A DNA stretch of 63,178 bases from an uncultured Neomegalonema sp. (GCA_937958625.1 CALGNO010000002.1:1-63178), one strand, 5' to 3'. Counted from the stretch's first letter, positions 30,485 to 40,437 are shown. The notes: a model not told the origin generated them from the letters alone. Made by a program: numbers and translations.

Positions 30485-33009
30485 TGCTCGCCTGGCGGCT
30501 CGCGCGCCGGGAATTGCGCGGCAGTCTTGGCAGTTTTCGCGTATTTCTCGCTTGCCTCGCCATCGGTGTCGCCTCGATTGCTGCCGTCGGATCGATCACC
30601 GGCGCGATCACGGCAGGATTGCAGGGCAACGGTCGGGCGCTCCTGGGCGGCGATGTCGAGTTGCGCCTGACGCACCGTTTCGCCGAACCCGAAGAGCGCG
30701 CATGGCTGGAGGACGAGGCCGCGTCGCTGTCCGAGGTCATCACCTTCCGCGGCATGATCGGCGCACCCAGCGGCGAGCGGGCGCTGGCTCAGGTCAAGGC
30801 GGTTGACGGCGTCTATCCCCTCGTCGGCGCGGTGACCCTGCAAGACGGCACGCTCGACGCGGCGCTGGCGGAGCAGGGCGGCACCTTTGGCGGGGTCGCT
30901 GAAAAGGCGTTGCTTGACCGGCTCGGCCTCAGCATCGGCGATGACCTGCGCCTTGGCACCAAGACGATTGCCCTGCGCGGCGTGATTGCCAGCGAACCGG
31001 ATCGGCAGACCGGCGGCATCGACCTCGGCCCCCGGCTGATGGTGTCGACCGATGCGCTCGAAGGCAGTGGATTGCTGCAAGAGGGCAGCCTTTATCGCAC
31101 CCGCTATCGCCTGACCTTGGCCGAGGGTGACACGGCGGAGGCGTTTCAAGAACGGCTGGACGAGGCGTTGCCCGATGCCGGTTGGCGCTGGCGTGACCTC
31201 TCCGACCCGTCGCCGGGAACCACCCGGGTCGTCGAGCGGATCGGCACGTTCCTGATCCTCGTCGGCCTCGCGGCCCTCGCCGTGGGCGGGGTTGGCGTCT
31301 CGGCGGCCACGCGCGGCTATCTCGAGCGCAAGACCGAGACCATCGGCACGCTCAAGGCCCTCGGCGCGAGTGGTGGGCTGACCGTTGCCGTCTATCTGAT
31401 CCAGATCATGCTGCTGACCGCCATCGGTATCGCGATAGGGCTTGTCATTGGCGCGGGCGTGCCACTGTTGCTCGGGCCAACCCTCAGCGAGGCCTTGCCC
31501 GTGCCCGCCGATTTCGGCGTCTATCCCGGTGCGCTGGCCGAGGCGGCGGCGTATGGCGCGATGACCGCACTGCTCTTCGCGCTCTGGCCGCTGGCGATGG
31601 CACGGGAGACCCCGGCGGCTGTGCTGTTCCGTGATGTGGTCGAGAAGGGGCGGCGGATGCCGCGTCCGACCTATCTGATCGCCTTGCTCGCGCTTTTTGC
31701 GGCGCTGGTCGGGGCGGCGATTTTCTTCTCGGGCGATATCAGGATTGGCGGCTTCTTTATCGCCGGTCTGGTCGTTGCGCTGGTTGCTTTCGCCTTGATG
31801 GCGCAAGTCGTGCGGTGGATCGCACGGCGGCTGTCCCAGAACGCCGCTCTGGTGCGAGGGCGGCCTGCCTTGCGCTTGGCACTGGCCAATATCGGCGGTC
31901 CGGGCAGCGAGACGACCGGCGTGATGCTGTCCCTCGGCCTCGGCCTGACGCTGCTTTCCACCATAGGCCAGATCGATTCCAACCTGCGCGGTCTGATCGC
32001 CGGAGACATCGCGGATGAGGCCCCGGCATTCTTCTTTCTCGATATTCCGGCACCCCAGCGCGATGACTTCGTCGCGGTGGCAGAGGCCGATAGCGCGATT
32101 GAGAAAATCGACACGGCCCCGATGCTGCGAGGCCGGATCACGGGGATCAACGGCGAGGATGCCGACCCCGAAAAGATCTCGCCCGAGGCCCGCTGGATGC
32201 TGCGCGGCGACCGGGGCCTGACCTATTCCGCGACCCCGCCCGAGGGCACGACCCTGACCGAGGGCGAATGGTGGCCCGAGGATTATACCGGCGAGCCGCT
32301 CATGTCCTTCATCGAGGAGGAAGGGCGTCAGATGGGGTTGAAGGTCGGTGACACGATCACAATCAACGTCCTTGGCCGCGACCTGACCGCCCGCATCGCC
32401 AATTTCCGCGAGGTCGAGTGGCGGCGCATGGGCATCAACTTCACCATGGTGACGAACCCGGCGGCGCTGCAGGCCGCACCGCACTCGCATATCGCCACGG
32501 TCTATGCCGGGGCGGGCGAGGAGGGACGGCTGACGCGCCTCTTCGCACAGGATTTCCCTTCAGCGGTGGCCATCCCGGTGCGTGAGGTGATCGAGCGGAC
32601 GCGCGACTTGATCGGACAGCTCGCCGATGCCGTGCGCGGGGCCTCGCTGGCGACAATCCTGTCGGGGCTGATCGTGCTGATCGGCGTCACGGCGGCGGCG
32701 CAGCGGCGGCATCTGTTCGAGGCGGCGGTGCTGAAAACCCTCGGGGCCGAGCGCGGCACGCTGATGCGCGCGGCGGTGCTGCGCTATCTGCTCCTTGGCT
32801 CGGCGGCGGCGCTGCTGGCGGTGGCGATTGGCGCGGCGGCGGCATGGGCGGTGACGACGAAAGTCTTCGAGGCCGAGTATGTCTTTGCGCTGCCCTCGGC
32901 CCTGTTGGTCGGCGGCTTGGGCGTGGTGGCGACGCTGGTGACATGCGGCTACTTCGCCCGGCGCATGGTCGCGGTCATGCCCGCGAGAATGCTGCGCTCG
33001 CGAGAGTAA
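30481..33009 (+). CDS. ABC transporter permease, YbbP type (two FtsX domains)
   Basis: An 842-residue permease with the YbbP layout: one helix at the N-terminus (FRVFLACLAIGVASIAAVG), a large periplasmic domain, three helices (residues 255-370), a two-helix block in the middle, a second periplasmic domain (510-720) and three C-terminal helices (ATILSGLIVLIGVTAAAQ onward). ETIGTLKALGASGG and EAAVLKTLGAERGT are the two FtsX coupling motifs that touch the ATPase. Works with the upstream ATPase; substrate unknown, perhaps a lipid or lipoprotein linked to TesA. Confidence 0.9.
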   Translation: MMLAWRLARRELRGSLGSFRVFLACLAIGVASIAAVGSITGAITAGLQGNGRALLGGDVELRLTHRFAEPEERAWLEDEAASLSEVITFRGMIGAPSGERALAQVKAVDGVYPLVGAVTLQDGTLDAALAEQGGTFGGVAEKALLDRLGLSIGDDLRLGTKTIALRGVIASEPDRQTGGIDLGPRLMVSTDALEGSGLLQEGSLYRTRYRLTLAEGDTAEAFQERLDEALPDAGWRWRDLSDPSPGTTRVVERIGTFLILVGLAALAVGGVGVSAATRGYLERKTETIGTLKALGASGGLTVAVYLIQIMLLTAIGIAIGLVIGAGVPLLLGPTLSEALPVPADFGVYPGALAEAAAYGAMTALLFALWPLAMARETPAAVLFRDVVEKGRRMPRPTYLIALLALFAALVGAAIFFSGDIRIGGFFIAGLVVALVAFALMAQVVRWIARRLSQNAALVRGRPALRLALANIGGPGSETTGVMLSLGLGLTLLSTIGQIDSNLRGLIAGDIADEAPAFFFLDIPAPQRDDFVAVAEADSAIEKIDTAPMLRGRITGINGEDADPEKISPEARWMLRGDRGLTYSATPPEGTTLTEGEWWPEDYTGEPLMSFIEEEGRQMGLKVGDTITINVLGRDLTARIANFREVEWRRMGINFTMVTNPAALQAAPHSHIATVYAGAGEEGRLTRLFAQDFPSAVAIPVREVIERTRDLIGQLADAVRGASLATILSGLIVLIGVTAAAQRRHLFEAAVLKTLGAERGTLMRAAVLRYLLLGSAAALLAVAIGAAAAWAVTTKVFEAEYVFALPSALLVGGLGVVATLVTCGYFARRMVAVMPARMLRSRE

Positions 33010-33074
33010 CGCGCGTGGACAGGGGCCGGGCTGCGCGATAGCCTCGGCCCTGATCTCAACGAAGGAATCCCGCC

Positions 33075-34658
33075 ATGAAATCCCTGCCCCTCGCCGCGCT
33101 GACCGCCCTTCTTGCCGCGCCCGTTTCCGCCGAGACGCTGACCATCCTGCACACGAACGATTTTCACAGCCGGGTGGAGCCGATCAACAAGTACAACAGC
33201 GGTTGCAAGCCCGAGGATAACGAGGCGGGCAAGTGCTTTGGCGGCTATGCACGCCTGCAAACCGCCATCGCAGCGGCGCGCGAGGCCGCGCCGAATTCGA
33301 TCCTGGTCGATGGCGGCGACCAGTTTCAGGGCTCGCTTTTCTACACCTATTACAAGGGCCAGCTCGCGGCTGAGATGATGAACGCCCTCAACTACGACGC
33401 CATGACCGTGGGCAATCACGAGTTCGATGACGGCCCGCTGGTCCTGCGCGGTTTCATCGACGCGGTCGGCTTTCCGGTGCTGATGTCCAACGCCGATATT
33501 TCGGCGGAACCGCTGCTCAACCACCGCATCGCCCCCTCGACGGTGATCGAGAGCGGCGGCGAACAGATCGGCCTGATCGGCCTGACGCCCGAGGAAACAC
33601 CGGAAATTGCATCCCCGGGTGCCAACATCACCTTCAGTAATCCGATAGGCGCGGTGCGGCGCGAGGTCGAGCGCCTGACGGCGGCGGGCGTCACCCGTAT
33701 CGTGGTGCTCAGCCATTCGGGCTTTTTGGTGGATCGCATGGTTGCCGCCCGTGTTGACGGCGTCGATGTGATCGTCGGCGGGCACTCGAATACATTCCTG
33801 TCGAATACCGACGAGAATGCCGAGGGGCCGTATCCCACTTGGGTCAACAACCCCGGCGGCGGTCGCACCGCCATCGTGCAGGCTTACGCCTATGGCAAGT
33901 ATCTCGGAAAGCTGGATGTCAGCTTTGATGAGGATGGCATTGTTACCGATGCGGTGGGCGAGCCGATTATCGTCGATGGCCAGATCGCCGAAAATTCGGG
34001 CCTGAAAGCGCGCATCGCGCAACTGGCCGAACCGCTGGATGAAATCCGCAACAAGCGCGTTGCCGAAACGGTGGAACCCATCGACGGTGACCGTTCCAAT
34101 TGTCGCGCGCGGGAATGTGCGATGGGCAATCTCGTGACCGAAGCCCTGCTGGACCGCACGCGCGAACAGGGCGTGACCATCGCGATCTACAATGGCGGCG
34201 GCCTGCGTGCCTCGATTGATTCCGGCGAGATCACGATGGGCGAAGTCATCACGGTTCTGCCATTCCAGAACACGCTGTCGACGTTCCAGCTTTCAGGCGC
34301 GGACATCGTCGCGGCGCTGGAGTCGGGCGTGAGCCAGATCGAAGAGGGCAAGGGCCGCTTCCCGCAAGTCGCGGGCCTGCGCTACACGGTCGATCCGAGC
34401 GTTGCGCCGAATGAAGGGCGGGTGTCGGATGTGCAGGTGCGCACCGATGACGGTTTCGCCCCGATTGACCCCGAGGCGGTCTACGGCGTCGCCGCCAATG
34501 ACTTCATCCGTACCGGGGGTGATGGCTACGAGGTCTTCGATACGCGGGCTGAAAACGCCTATGATTTCGGGCCGGGTATCGATGCCGTGGTCGCCGAGTA
34601 TCTGGCCGAGAACAGCCCTTACGAACCCATGCTGGATGGCCGCATTACGGTGAAGTGA
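33075..34658 (+). CDS. Periplasmic 5'-nucleotidase/metallophosphatase, UshA family
   Basis: A 527-residue exported enzyme with signal peptide MKSLPLAALTALLAAPVSA. Metal-site motifs are TILHTNDFHSR, VDGGDQFQGS, TVGNHEFDDG and GGHSNTF in the N-terminal metallophosphoesterase domain; the C-terminal nucleotide-binding domain starts near residue 330 (YNGGGLRASIDSGEITMGE) and includes the FQLSGADIVAAL region and ANDFIRTGGDGY. It dephosphorylates extracellular nucleotides to nucleosides, which suits the nearby nucleoside-type permeases and cytidine deaminase. Confidence 0.93.
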   Translation: MKSLPLAALTALLAAPVSAETLTILHTNDFHSRVEPINKYNSGCKPEDNEAGKCFGGYARLQTAIAAAREAAPNSILVDGGDQFQGSLFYTYYKGQLAAEMMNALNYDAMTVGNHEFDDGPLVLRGFIDAVGFPVLMSNADISAEPLLNHRIAPSTVIESGGEQIGLIGLTPEETPEIASPGANITFSNPIGAVRREVERLTAAGVTRIVVLSHSGFLVDRMVAARVDGVDVIVGGHSNTFLSNTDENAEGPYPTWVNNPGGGRTAIVQAYAYGKYLGKLDVSFDEDGIVTDAVGEPIIVDGQIAENSGLKARIAQLAEPLDEIRNKRVAETVEPIDGDRSNCRARECAMGNLVTEALLDRTREQGVTIAIYNGGGLRASIDSGEITMGEVITVLPFQNTLSTFQLSGADIVAALESGVSQIEEGKGRFPQVAGLRYTVDPSVAPNEGRVSDVQVRTDDGFAPIDPEAVYGVAANDFIRTGGDGYEVFDTRAENAYDFGPGIDAVVAEYLAENSPYEPMLDGRITVK

Positions 34659-34677
34659 CCCTACGACTTAGGAGCAA

Positions 34678-34727
34678 GCGACGACCGCGGGTGGTGCGGA
34701 ACGCGCCGCCCGGGGGGCGGTCGTCGC
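34678..34727. repeat. 11-bp inverted repeat between convergent genes
   Basis: GCGACGACCGC (34678-34688) and GCGGTCGTCGC (34717-34727) can form a long GC-rich stem between the 5'-nucleotidase and cytidine deaminase genes, which converge here. No T-tract, so it may be a weak terminator or an mRNA-stabilising hairpin. Confidence 0.65.
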
Positions 34728-34780
34728 GTGTCGGTGCTGCGCACCTCCCATTTCGTCTTTTCGCTCCGCGAAAACTGTGT

Positions 34781-35170
34781 TTACCCCATCGTCTCCGGCC
34801 CAAACGACTCCGGCAGCAAATCTCCGAAAGAATATTCTGCGACCACCACGCCATCTGCACAGATGAAGACCGGCACATCGGCCCCCGCGAACTCGCGGAT
34901 CTTCTGCCGACACCCGCCGCAGGGCGTGCAGCGCGTACCCGGCGGCCCCGCCACAGCAATCGCCGCAATCGCATGTCCGCCGCTGGCAATCATCGCCCCG
35001 ATGGCCGTCGCCTCGGCACATTGACCCAGCGGATAGGCGGCGTTCTCGACATTACAGCCGATATGCAGCCCGCCCTGTTCATCAAGGATCGCAGCCCCCA
35101 CGGCAAAGCCGGAATAGGGCGCATAGGCATTCTCCCGCGCCGCCGTCGCCGCCTGCACCAGCCGTTCCAT
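34781..35170 (-). CDS. cdd: Cytidine deaminase
   Basis: A 129-residue cytidine deaminase of the short tetrameric type. Zinc motifs are GQCAEATAIG (CAE, with the catalytic Glu) near residue 50 and PCGGCRQ near 84. YAPYSGFAVGAAIL at residues 16-29 is the substrate loop. It converts cytidine and deoxycytidine to uridine forms. Start ATG 35170 abuts the stop of the permease gene, so it is the last gene of a nucleoside uptake operon. Confidence 0.95.
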   Translation of the reverse strand: MERLVQAATAARENAYAPYSGFAVGAAILDEQGGLHIGCNVENAAYPLGQCAEATAIGAMIASGGHAIAAIAVAGPPGTRCTPCGGCRQKIREFAGADVPVFICADGVVVAEYSFGDLLPESFGPETMG

Positions 35171-36138
35171 CACCGCTCTTTCCGATAGGGCGTGCCGAGG
35201 GCGCGGGGCGGGATGGCCTTGCCGAAGAATCCGGCCAGCAGGATCACGGTCGCGACGTAGGGCAGGATCAGCACCACCTCTAACGGCACCTCGCCGATCA
35301 CCGGCAGAGGCGTCCCCTGCATCCGGTTGGCGAAGGCTTCCAGAAACCCGAACAGCAGACACGCGCCCAACACACTCCAGGGCCGCCATTTGCCGAAGAT
35401 CAGAGCGGCGAGCGCGATATAGCCCTTGCCCGCGCTCATCTCGCGCACGAACCCCGCACCATGGGCCGTGGACAGGAACGCCCCGGCAATCCCGCAGAGC
35501 ACACCGGCGATAATCAGCGCGCGATAGCGCAGCCACGTCACCGACAAGCCCGCGCTGTCAACGGCGGCGGGCATCTCGCCAACCGCGCGCAGCCGCAACC
35601 CGAACCGTGTGCGCCACAGCAGCCACCACATCAACGGCACGGAGGCGAGCGCGATATAGACCGGCAGCGTATGCCCCGACACCAACTCGCGCCAGAACGG
35701 CCCGAACCAAGGCACATCACCAACGGCCTCGACCCCCGGCAGTTCGATGGGCGAGAACCGTTCGTCCCGATCCAGCGTCGGCGTCTGTCCGCCGCGCTTG
35801 AACAGCGCAACGCTCGCCACCACCGTTGCGCCGGACGCCAGAATATTGATCGCAATGCCAGAGATAATCTGCTCGCCCTTATGGGTAATGCAGGCGAAGC
35901 CATGGATCATCGACAGGCTCAGCGACGCCCCAATCGCGGCCAACAGCCCCAGCCACGCCGACCCGGTAATCGTCGCCACCGCCGCCGCCGCAAAGGCCCC
36001 GCCGAGCAGCTTGCCCTCAAGGCCAATATCCACCACCCCCGCGCGCTCTGAAATCAACCCCGCCATTGCACAGAGGATCAGCGGCGTGGCGAGACGCAGG
36101 GTCGAGTCGAAGACGAGGAGTATGTCGAGACAGGTCAT
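35170..36138 (-). CDS. Nucleoside-type ABC transporter permease (YufQ/NupQ group)
   Basis: A 322-residue permease with eight or nine hydrophobic segments. The family signature PLILCAMAGLISERAGVVDI with GLEGKLLGGAFAA, and later GFVREMSAGKGYIALAALIF, places it with the BmpA-associated permease pair for purine and pyrimidine nucleosides. Works as a heterodimer with the permease at 36287-37378. Downstream cdd supports nucleoside uptake. Confidence 0.9.
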   Translation of the reverse strand: MTCLDILLVFDSTLRLATPLILCAMAGLISERAGVVDIGLEGKLLGGAFAAAAVATITGSAWLGLLAAIGASLSLSMIHGFACITHKGEQIISGIAINILASGATVVASVALFKRGGQTPTLDRDERFSPIELPGVEAVGDVPWFGPFWRELVSGHTLPVYIALASVPLMWWLLWRTRFGLRLRAVGEMPAAVDSAGLSVTWLRYRALIIAGVLCGIAGAFLSTAHGAGFVREMSAGKGYIALAALIFGKWRPWSVLGACLLFGFLEAFANRMQGTPLPVIGEVPLEVVLILPYVATVILLAGFFGKAIPPRALGTPYRKER

Positions 36139-36150
36139 GCCGCCCTCCCG

Positions 36151-36255
36151 TCCTCATCCTGAGGCGTTGCGAAGCAACGGGACTCGAAGGATGCGAAGTA
36201 AGTCGCAACGGCACATCCTTCGAGACGGACGCTCTGCGTCCTCCTCAGGATGACG
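36151..36255. repeat. REP-like intergenic palindrome
   Basis: Outer arms CATCCTGAGG and CCTCAGGATG and inner arms CTCGAAGGATG and CATCCTTCGAG form a nested palindrome between the two permease genes. Elements of this look are common interspersed repeats in alphaproteobacterial genomes; one variant lies at 37571-37618. Confidence 0.8.
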
Positions 36256-36286
36256 TTCGTGCGGAGTATCGGCGGGCGGAAAAAAC

Positions 36287-37378
36287 TCACGTCGCCACCT
36301 TGCGCGCAAAGCGGCGCTCCATCCACGGCACGAACATCAGCGCCAGCGCGCCCGAGAACAGGATGATCAGCCCCTGTATCAACAGCACCATCTCTCGTGT
36401 GATGGTCTGGAATTCAAAATCCAGCTCAGTACCGCCCTGAAACAGCGCCCCGAACAGCAAGGCCGCAAACACGATCCCCACCGGGTGACTGCGCCCCATC
36501 AGCGCCACGGCGATACCGGTAAAGCCAAAGCCTGACGGGAAATTCAGTGTCACCTTGCCCTGATCCCCCATCACCGTATTGATCGCCATCAGGCCCGCGA
36601 GCGCCCCGGAAATCAACATCGCGGTCACGATCATGCGCGGCACCGGCACGCCCGCATATTGTGCGGCAGGCTCGCTTTGTCCCATGGCGCGCAGGGCATA
36701 GCCCCAGCGGGTGCGCCATATCAGCAACCAGACCCCGATACAGGCCAGCACCGCAAAGACGATGGACAGGTTCAGCGGCGAGCGCCCGATCTCGATGCCC
36801 AGCGGTGCCAGCAGCTCGTGCAGTTGCGGCATCCGCGCGCTCTCGCCGAACAGAAAACTCTCCGGGTTCGACTGACCGGGCCGCATCAACGCGCCCGACA
36901 GCAGCCCGACCATGATGCCCGAGGCGATGAAGTTGAACATGATCGTCGTGATGACGATGTGACTGCCCCGCCATGCCTGCAACCATCCGGGAATAAACGC
37001 CCACAGCGCCCCGAACGCCGCCGCGCCCACAATGCAGAGCGGTATCGCCAGCACGCCCGGTGCCCAGTCCTGCACTGCCAGCGCCACCATCAGCGCGCCA
37101 AGGCCGCCGATATAGGCTTGCCCCTCGCCGCCGATATTGAACAGCCGCGCATGAAAGGCGACCGCCACGGCCAGCCCGGTGAAGACGAAACTGGTCGTAT
37201 AATAAAGCGTATAGCCCAGCGCGCCCTCATAGACGAACGCCCCGTTGACAAGCACCGTAAGCGCATCCAACGGATTCTCGCCCACCAGCATCACCACAAT
37301 CGCGGTCACGCCAAAGGCCAGCGACAGATTCATGAGCGGGATAAGGCCATAATCGACCCAGGCGGGCAGGCGGTTCAT
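36287..37378 (-). CDS. Nucleoside-type ABC transporter permease (YufP/NupP group)
   Basis: A 363-residue permease with about ten hydrophobic segments. TGLAVAVAFHARLFNIGGEG and TIMFNFIASGIMVGLL, plus GALAGLMAINTVMGDQG, are typical of the first permease of BmpA-linked systems. Start ATG 37378 (MNRLPAWVDYGLI). In most genomes an ATPase gene and a bmp binding-protein gene precede it; neither is present upstream, where a polysaccharide gene follows after 265 bp. The partner ATPase must be encoded elsewhere or has been lost. Confidence 0.88.
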   Translation of the reverse strand: MNRLPAWVDYGLIPLMNLSLAFGVTAIVVMLVGENPLDALTVLVNGAFVYEGALGYTLYYTTSFVFTGLAVAVAFHARLFNIGGEGQAYIGGLGALMVALAVQDWAPGVLAIPLCIVGAAAFGALWAFIPGWLQAWRGSHIVITTIMFNFIASGIMVGLLSGALMRPGQSNPESFLFGESARMPQLHELLAPLGIEIGRSPLNLSIVFAVLACIGVWLLIWRTRWGYALRAMGQSEPAAQYAGVPVPRMIVTAMLISGALAGLMAINTVMGDQGKVTLNFPSGFGFTGIAVALMGRSHPVGIVFAALLFGALFQGGTELDFEFQTITREMVLLIQGLIILFSGALALMFVPWMERRFARKVAT

Positions 37379-37570
37379 GAACGTGATCCGTTGCCGGGGC
37401 GGCGCGGCCTTGTCATCAACGCCAAGCAAGCGGAGCGGCAGGGCCGTGCGGGATGCGCTAAATCGAGGGGTACAATAACATCTACTCGCTGATCGGGATG
37501 GGTGCTCTGACCTTTCGGAAATGCTGGGTTTTGCGCGGTAACGGGTCAAGGGGAACAAATGCCGTCCAAG

Positions 37571-37618
37571 CCTCACCCTGAGGAGGCCGCGCAGGGGCCG
37601 TCTCAAAGGGTGCGAGAC
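37571..37618. repeat. REP-like intergenic palindrome, variant
   Basis: CCTCACCCTGAGGAGG followed by TCTCAAAGGGTGCGAG resembles the 36151-36255 element with one arm changed. It lies between the permease gene and the exopolysaccharide locus. Confidence 0.6.
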
Positions 37619-37643
37619 AAGCGACGTTTCCCGTCCGGCTGTG

Positions 37644-38945
37644 TTATCCCAGCGCGTGCCGATGATGCACGGGCATCTGCCGTGGCGGGAAGGGGCGGGC
37701 GACGGCGCTGCCGATAATCACCAGCGCAGGCCAGAGGATATAGATCTGCACCTCCATATTCTCGCCGAAGGAAAACAGCAGCAGCGCGAGGATCAACCCG
37801 AGGGGCAGGCGCGCTGATGGCGTGATGATCGTCTGCTTGGCCAGCACCGCCAGCGTCCAGATCATCGGCACCGCCAGCATCACCGCGCCGACGCTGCCCT
37901 TCACGAATAGCAGGCCGTACCACGTGTGATGGGTTCCGATCAGCATATGCTCGGTCACATGGGCACCCGGTTCGACGATGCCATGGCCGAACCACGGGGC
38001 CTCGGTCCACCAGCGTTCCTTGGCGATGCTTTGCAGGGCGTCGCGCACGCGGGTAGAATCGGCCCGCATCGAGCGAAACGCATCGACGGCATCGCCCATC
38101 GTGGTCACGAACCACCCTCCGGCGACGACCATCACACTGGCCAGCGCCGTCATCGCGAACCACGCCCAGGTCTTCAGGATCAGCGGCAGCAAGCGCGGCA
38201 GCGCCCCGCAGATCACGACACCCATCAGGCTCATGCGCGACTTGGTCATCAGCACGATGGCCAGACCGGCGGCAATGCCGCAATTGCGCCAAAAGCGGTT
38301 CTTCTCTTCCATCGCACTCAGGGTCACGATCACCCCGACCAGCCCCGCAAAGGGCGACCAGGGCGTATAGAACTGCCAGCGCGAGGCCCCGTTCGACGGG
38401 TCGATGGTATAAAGATAGACCGAGAAATATTCCGGCCCCGGCCCGCCCACGACCCGCATGGGCGACACGAACAACTTCTCGGGCAGGCCCAGCTTGGGGG
38501 CCATGATGAACAGCGGCAACAGGATCAACGTCTGCAAGCCCAGCATACATTGGGCGCGCACGATCAGCTCGGTTCGAATCCGCAGGCACGCGCCGATCAG
38601 GATAAAGATGGCGAACAGCGCCCAGCCCTTTGCCCAGCCGATGCTCGACTTGATCGTCTTGCCGGTGCCGAGGGAATTGTCGAAATGCCCGATCCACAAA
38701 ACGATCAGCATCCCGAGCATGAAGATGATCCAGACCCAGACCGTCGCGGGCGGCGGCGCGGCGCGCAGGCCGTCTCGCATCAGCGGCGACAGATAGAGCG
38801 ACAGCGCGGCGAAACCGCCGATCGACCAGGCCAGAACCGGCCCGACCACATACAGCGCGCCGAGGGCGTAGAAAAACCATGTCAGCGTGATCGTGCGATA
38901 CAGAACCCGCTCAGGCGGTCGCATTACCGGCATCGGATGCTTCAC
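37644..38945 (-). CDS. O-antigen ligase/Wzy-like polysaccharide polymerase
   Basis: A 433-residue protein with about eleven hydrophobic segments and one large periplasmic loop, the layout of the Wzy/O-antigen-ligase superfamily. The loop contains DSTRVRDALQSIAKERWWTE and PWFGHGIVEPG, then HHTWYGLLFVKGSVGA; the Arg-rich start and the H-x-x-W/Y pattern are typical catalytic features. GTG 38945 is chosen because AAAGGGAGG lies six bases before it; the start overlaps the co-polymerase gene by 35 bases. It probably joins repeat units in the periplasm. Confidence 0.82.
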   Translation of the reverse strand: MKHPMPVMRPPERVLYRTITLTWFFYALGALYVVGPVLAWSIGGFAALSLYLSPLMRDGLRAAPPPATVWVWIIFMLGMLIVLWIGHFDNSLGTGKTIKSSIGWAKGWALFAIFILIGACLRIRTELIVRAQCMLGLQTLILLPLFIMAPKLGLPEKLFVSPMRVVGGPGPEYFSVYLYTIDPSNGASRWQFYTPWSPFAGLVGVIVTLSAMEEKNRFWRNCGIAAGLAIVLMTKSRMSLMGVVICGALPRLLPLILKTWAWFAMTALASVMVVAGGWFVTTMGDAVDAFRSMRADSTRVRDALQSIAKERWWTEAPWFGHGIVEPGAHVTEHMLIGTHHTWYGLLFVKGSVGAVMLAVPMIWTLAVLAKQTIITPSARLPLGLILALLLFSFGENMEVQIYILWPALVIIGSAVARPFPPRQMPVHHRHALG

Positions 38946-40437
38946 GGCGGACCTCCCTTTCATGGGGCGGCACCTGATGCGGAATTTCCACCAGCGGCTC
39001 ATCGTCCAGCGCTTCACGGCGCGGGGCGGCGGGTTCGTTCGATTTCAGCGCAGCACTGATTTCCGCCGACGGATGCGCGAACAGGCGGCCCAGCCAGCGC
39101 AGGATCGTCATGCGCATCCAGGCGAGGATCAGGCCCCCGGCGACGAAGATCGTCCCGGCAATCGCCGCGATCAGGCCGATCTTCGTGCTCGGCGAGACCG
39201 GCGTCCCCGAGGCCACCGGAGCCTCGATGACCTGCGCCATGGGATAGGCCGCGAAGAGGTCGGTTTTCGTGGTATCGGCGCGGGCAATGGCCGAAACGAA
39301 CACGGCTTCGGCCACCTGATGATCCCGCGCGAGGCGGTCGAGTTCCGCCGCCGGGGCCGACAGGCGCTTTGTCTCGGCCCTTGCAAAGGTCAGTTGCGCT
39401 TGCAGGGCCTTGCGTTCGGCGATCAGGCCGTCGCGGGCCGCCGCGTTTTCGACCAGCGTGCCGAACATCCCCTCGCGGGTGCCCTCGACCGACAGATCAC
39501 CAAGGGCACGAAAGCTCTCGCTGTCCAGGCCGGTGAGTCCCTCGCCGCGCCGGATCATGGGCTGGGCCGCGCCGAGATATTCGCGCTTGGCCGCCTCGTA
39601 TGCCGGGTGGCGTTCGCCATAGCGGCGGACGGCTTGATCATACGCGATCTTCTTTTCCGCCGTTTCGGTCAGCATGGCCTGAAAAACCGGGTCCGCACGC
39701 AGTTTCAGCGCGGCGGCGGCGCGGTCGGGGGTGATCTTCAGCGATGTCTGCAAGGCGCTGACTTCACCAGCCCGTCGTCCGATTTCGGCATCTATGTTTT
39801 GAACACGGCGAGACAGCTTATCGACCAGCGCGATGGTTTCGCCATACTGGTCCGCACTCGCCAGCCCGCTCTCGGCCTGATAGGCGAGCAGCTTTTCCTG
39901 GGCGCGGGCGACATTTTCCTTGTAGTTCACCAGCGCCGAGCGATTGGCGAATTCGCGGCTTTCGGCGAAATCCCGGCGCAGGCGGTTCAGCTTTGCCAGA
40001 AACGCATCGAGAAAAGCGTTGGCATTGGCCGTCGCGCCGTCGGGGGTCAGGCCCCGGATCGTGATCATGATAAAGTTGGTCTGATCGACCAGTTTGATCT
40101 TCGGAGGCGGAAAGTTATCCGGCGACAATCCGCGCGCGGCGGCGGCTTCACGGCGCACCGTGTCGGTCATCATCAGCTTGCGATAGCTTTCGACCGGGCT
40201 GAGGCGACTGCTCGCCCAGGGCGAGGACGAGTTCATCGTCGCCTGTCCGACCTGATCCAGATTGACCGAGGCATTCGGACCATCCCCCGGCAGGATGATC
40301 GTCATCGCCGCCTCGTACTTCTTGGGCGTAAAGAGGATGTACGACCCCGCCAGAAACCAGATCGGCGTGATGGCCATCGTCGTGACGATGACATAGCGCA
40401 AGCGCCGCCAGCTCGACCAGTTTCTGAAAATCCGCAT
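38911..40437 (-). CDS. Polysaccharide co-polymerase, Wzz/GumC-like
   Basis: A 508-residue protein with helices at about 16-36 (VIVTTMAITPIWFLAGSYIL) and 420-442 (IGLIAAIAGTIFVAGGLIL) and a long periplasmic coiled-coil domain between (AQEKLLAYQAESGLASADQY and others), the PCP fold that sets chain length. YEAAMTIILPG is the Wzz N-terminal strand. There is no C-terminal tyrosine kinase, only a 60-residue cytoplasmic tail. The stop of the Wza-like gene overlaps its start. Confidence 0.88.
   Translation of the reverse strand: MRIFRNWSSWRRLRYVIVTTMAITPIWFLAGSYILFTPKKYEAAMTIILPGDGPNASVNLDQVGQATMNSSSPWASSRLSPVESYRKLMMTDTVRREAAAARGLSPDNFPPPKIKLVDQTNFIMITIRGLTPDGATANANAFLDAFLAKLNRLRRDFAESREFANRSALVNYKENVARAQEKLLAYQAESGLASADQYGETIALVDKLSRRVQNIDAEIGRRAGEVSALQTSLKITPDRAAAALKLRADPVFQAMLTETAEKKIAYDQAVRRYGERHPAYEAAKREYLGAAQPMIRRGEGLTGLDSESFRALGDLSVEGTREGMFGTLVENAAARDGLIAERKALQAQLTFARAETKRLSAPAAELDRLARDHQVAEAVFVSAIARADTTKTDLFAAYPMAQVIEAPVASGTPVSPSTKIGLIAAIAGTIFVAGGLILAWMRMTILRWLGRLFAHPSAEISAALKSNEPAAPRREALDDEPLVEIPHQVPPHEREVRREASDAGNATA

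Noticed and set aside
30208-32490. 760-codon minus-strand frame
   Set aside because: Antisense shadow of the YbbA/YbbP genes, made by high GC at third positions; rich in Arg, His and Gln without domains.
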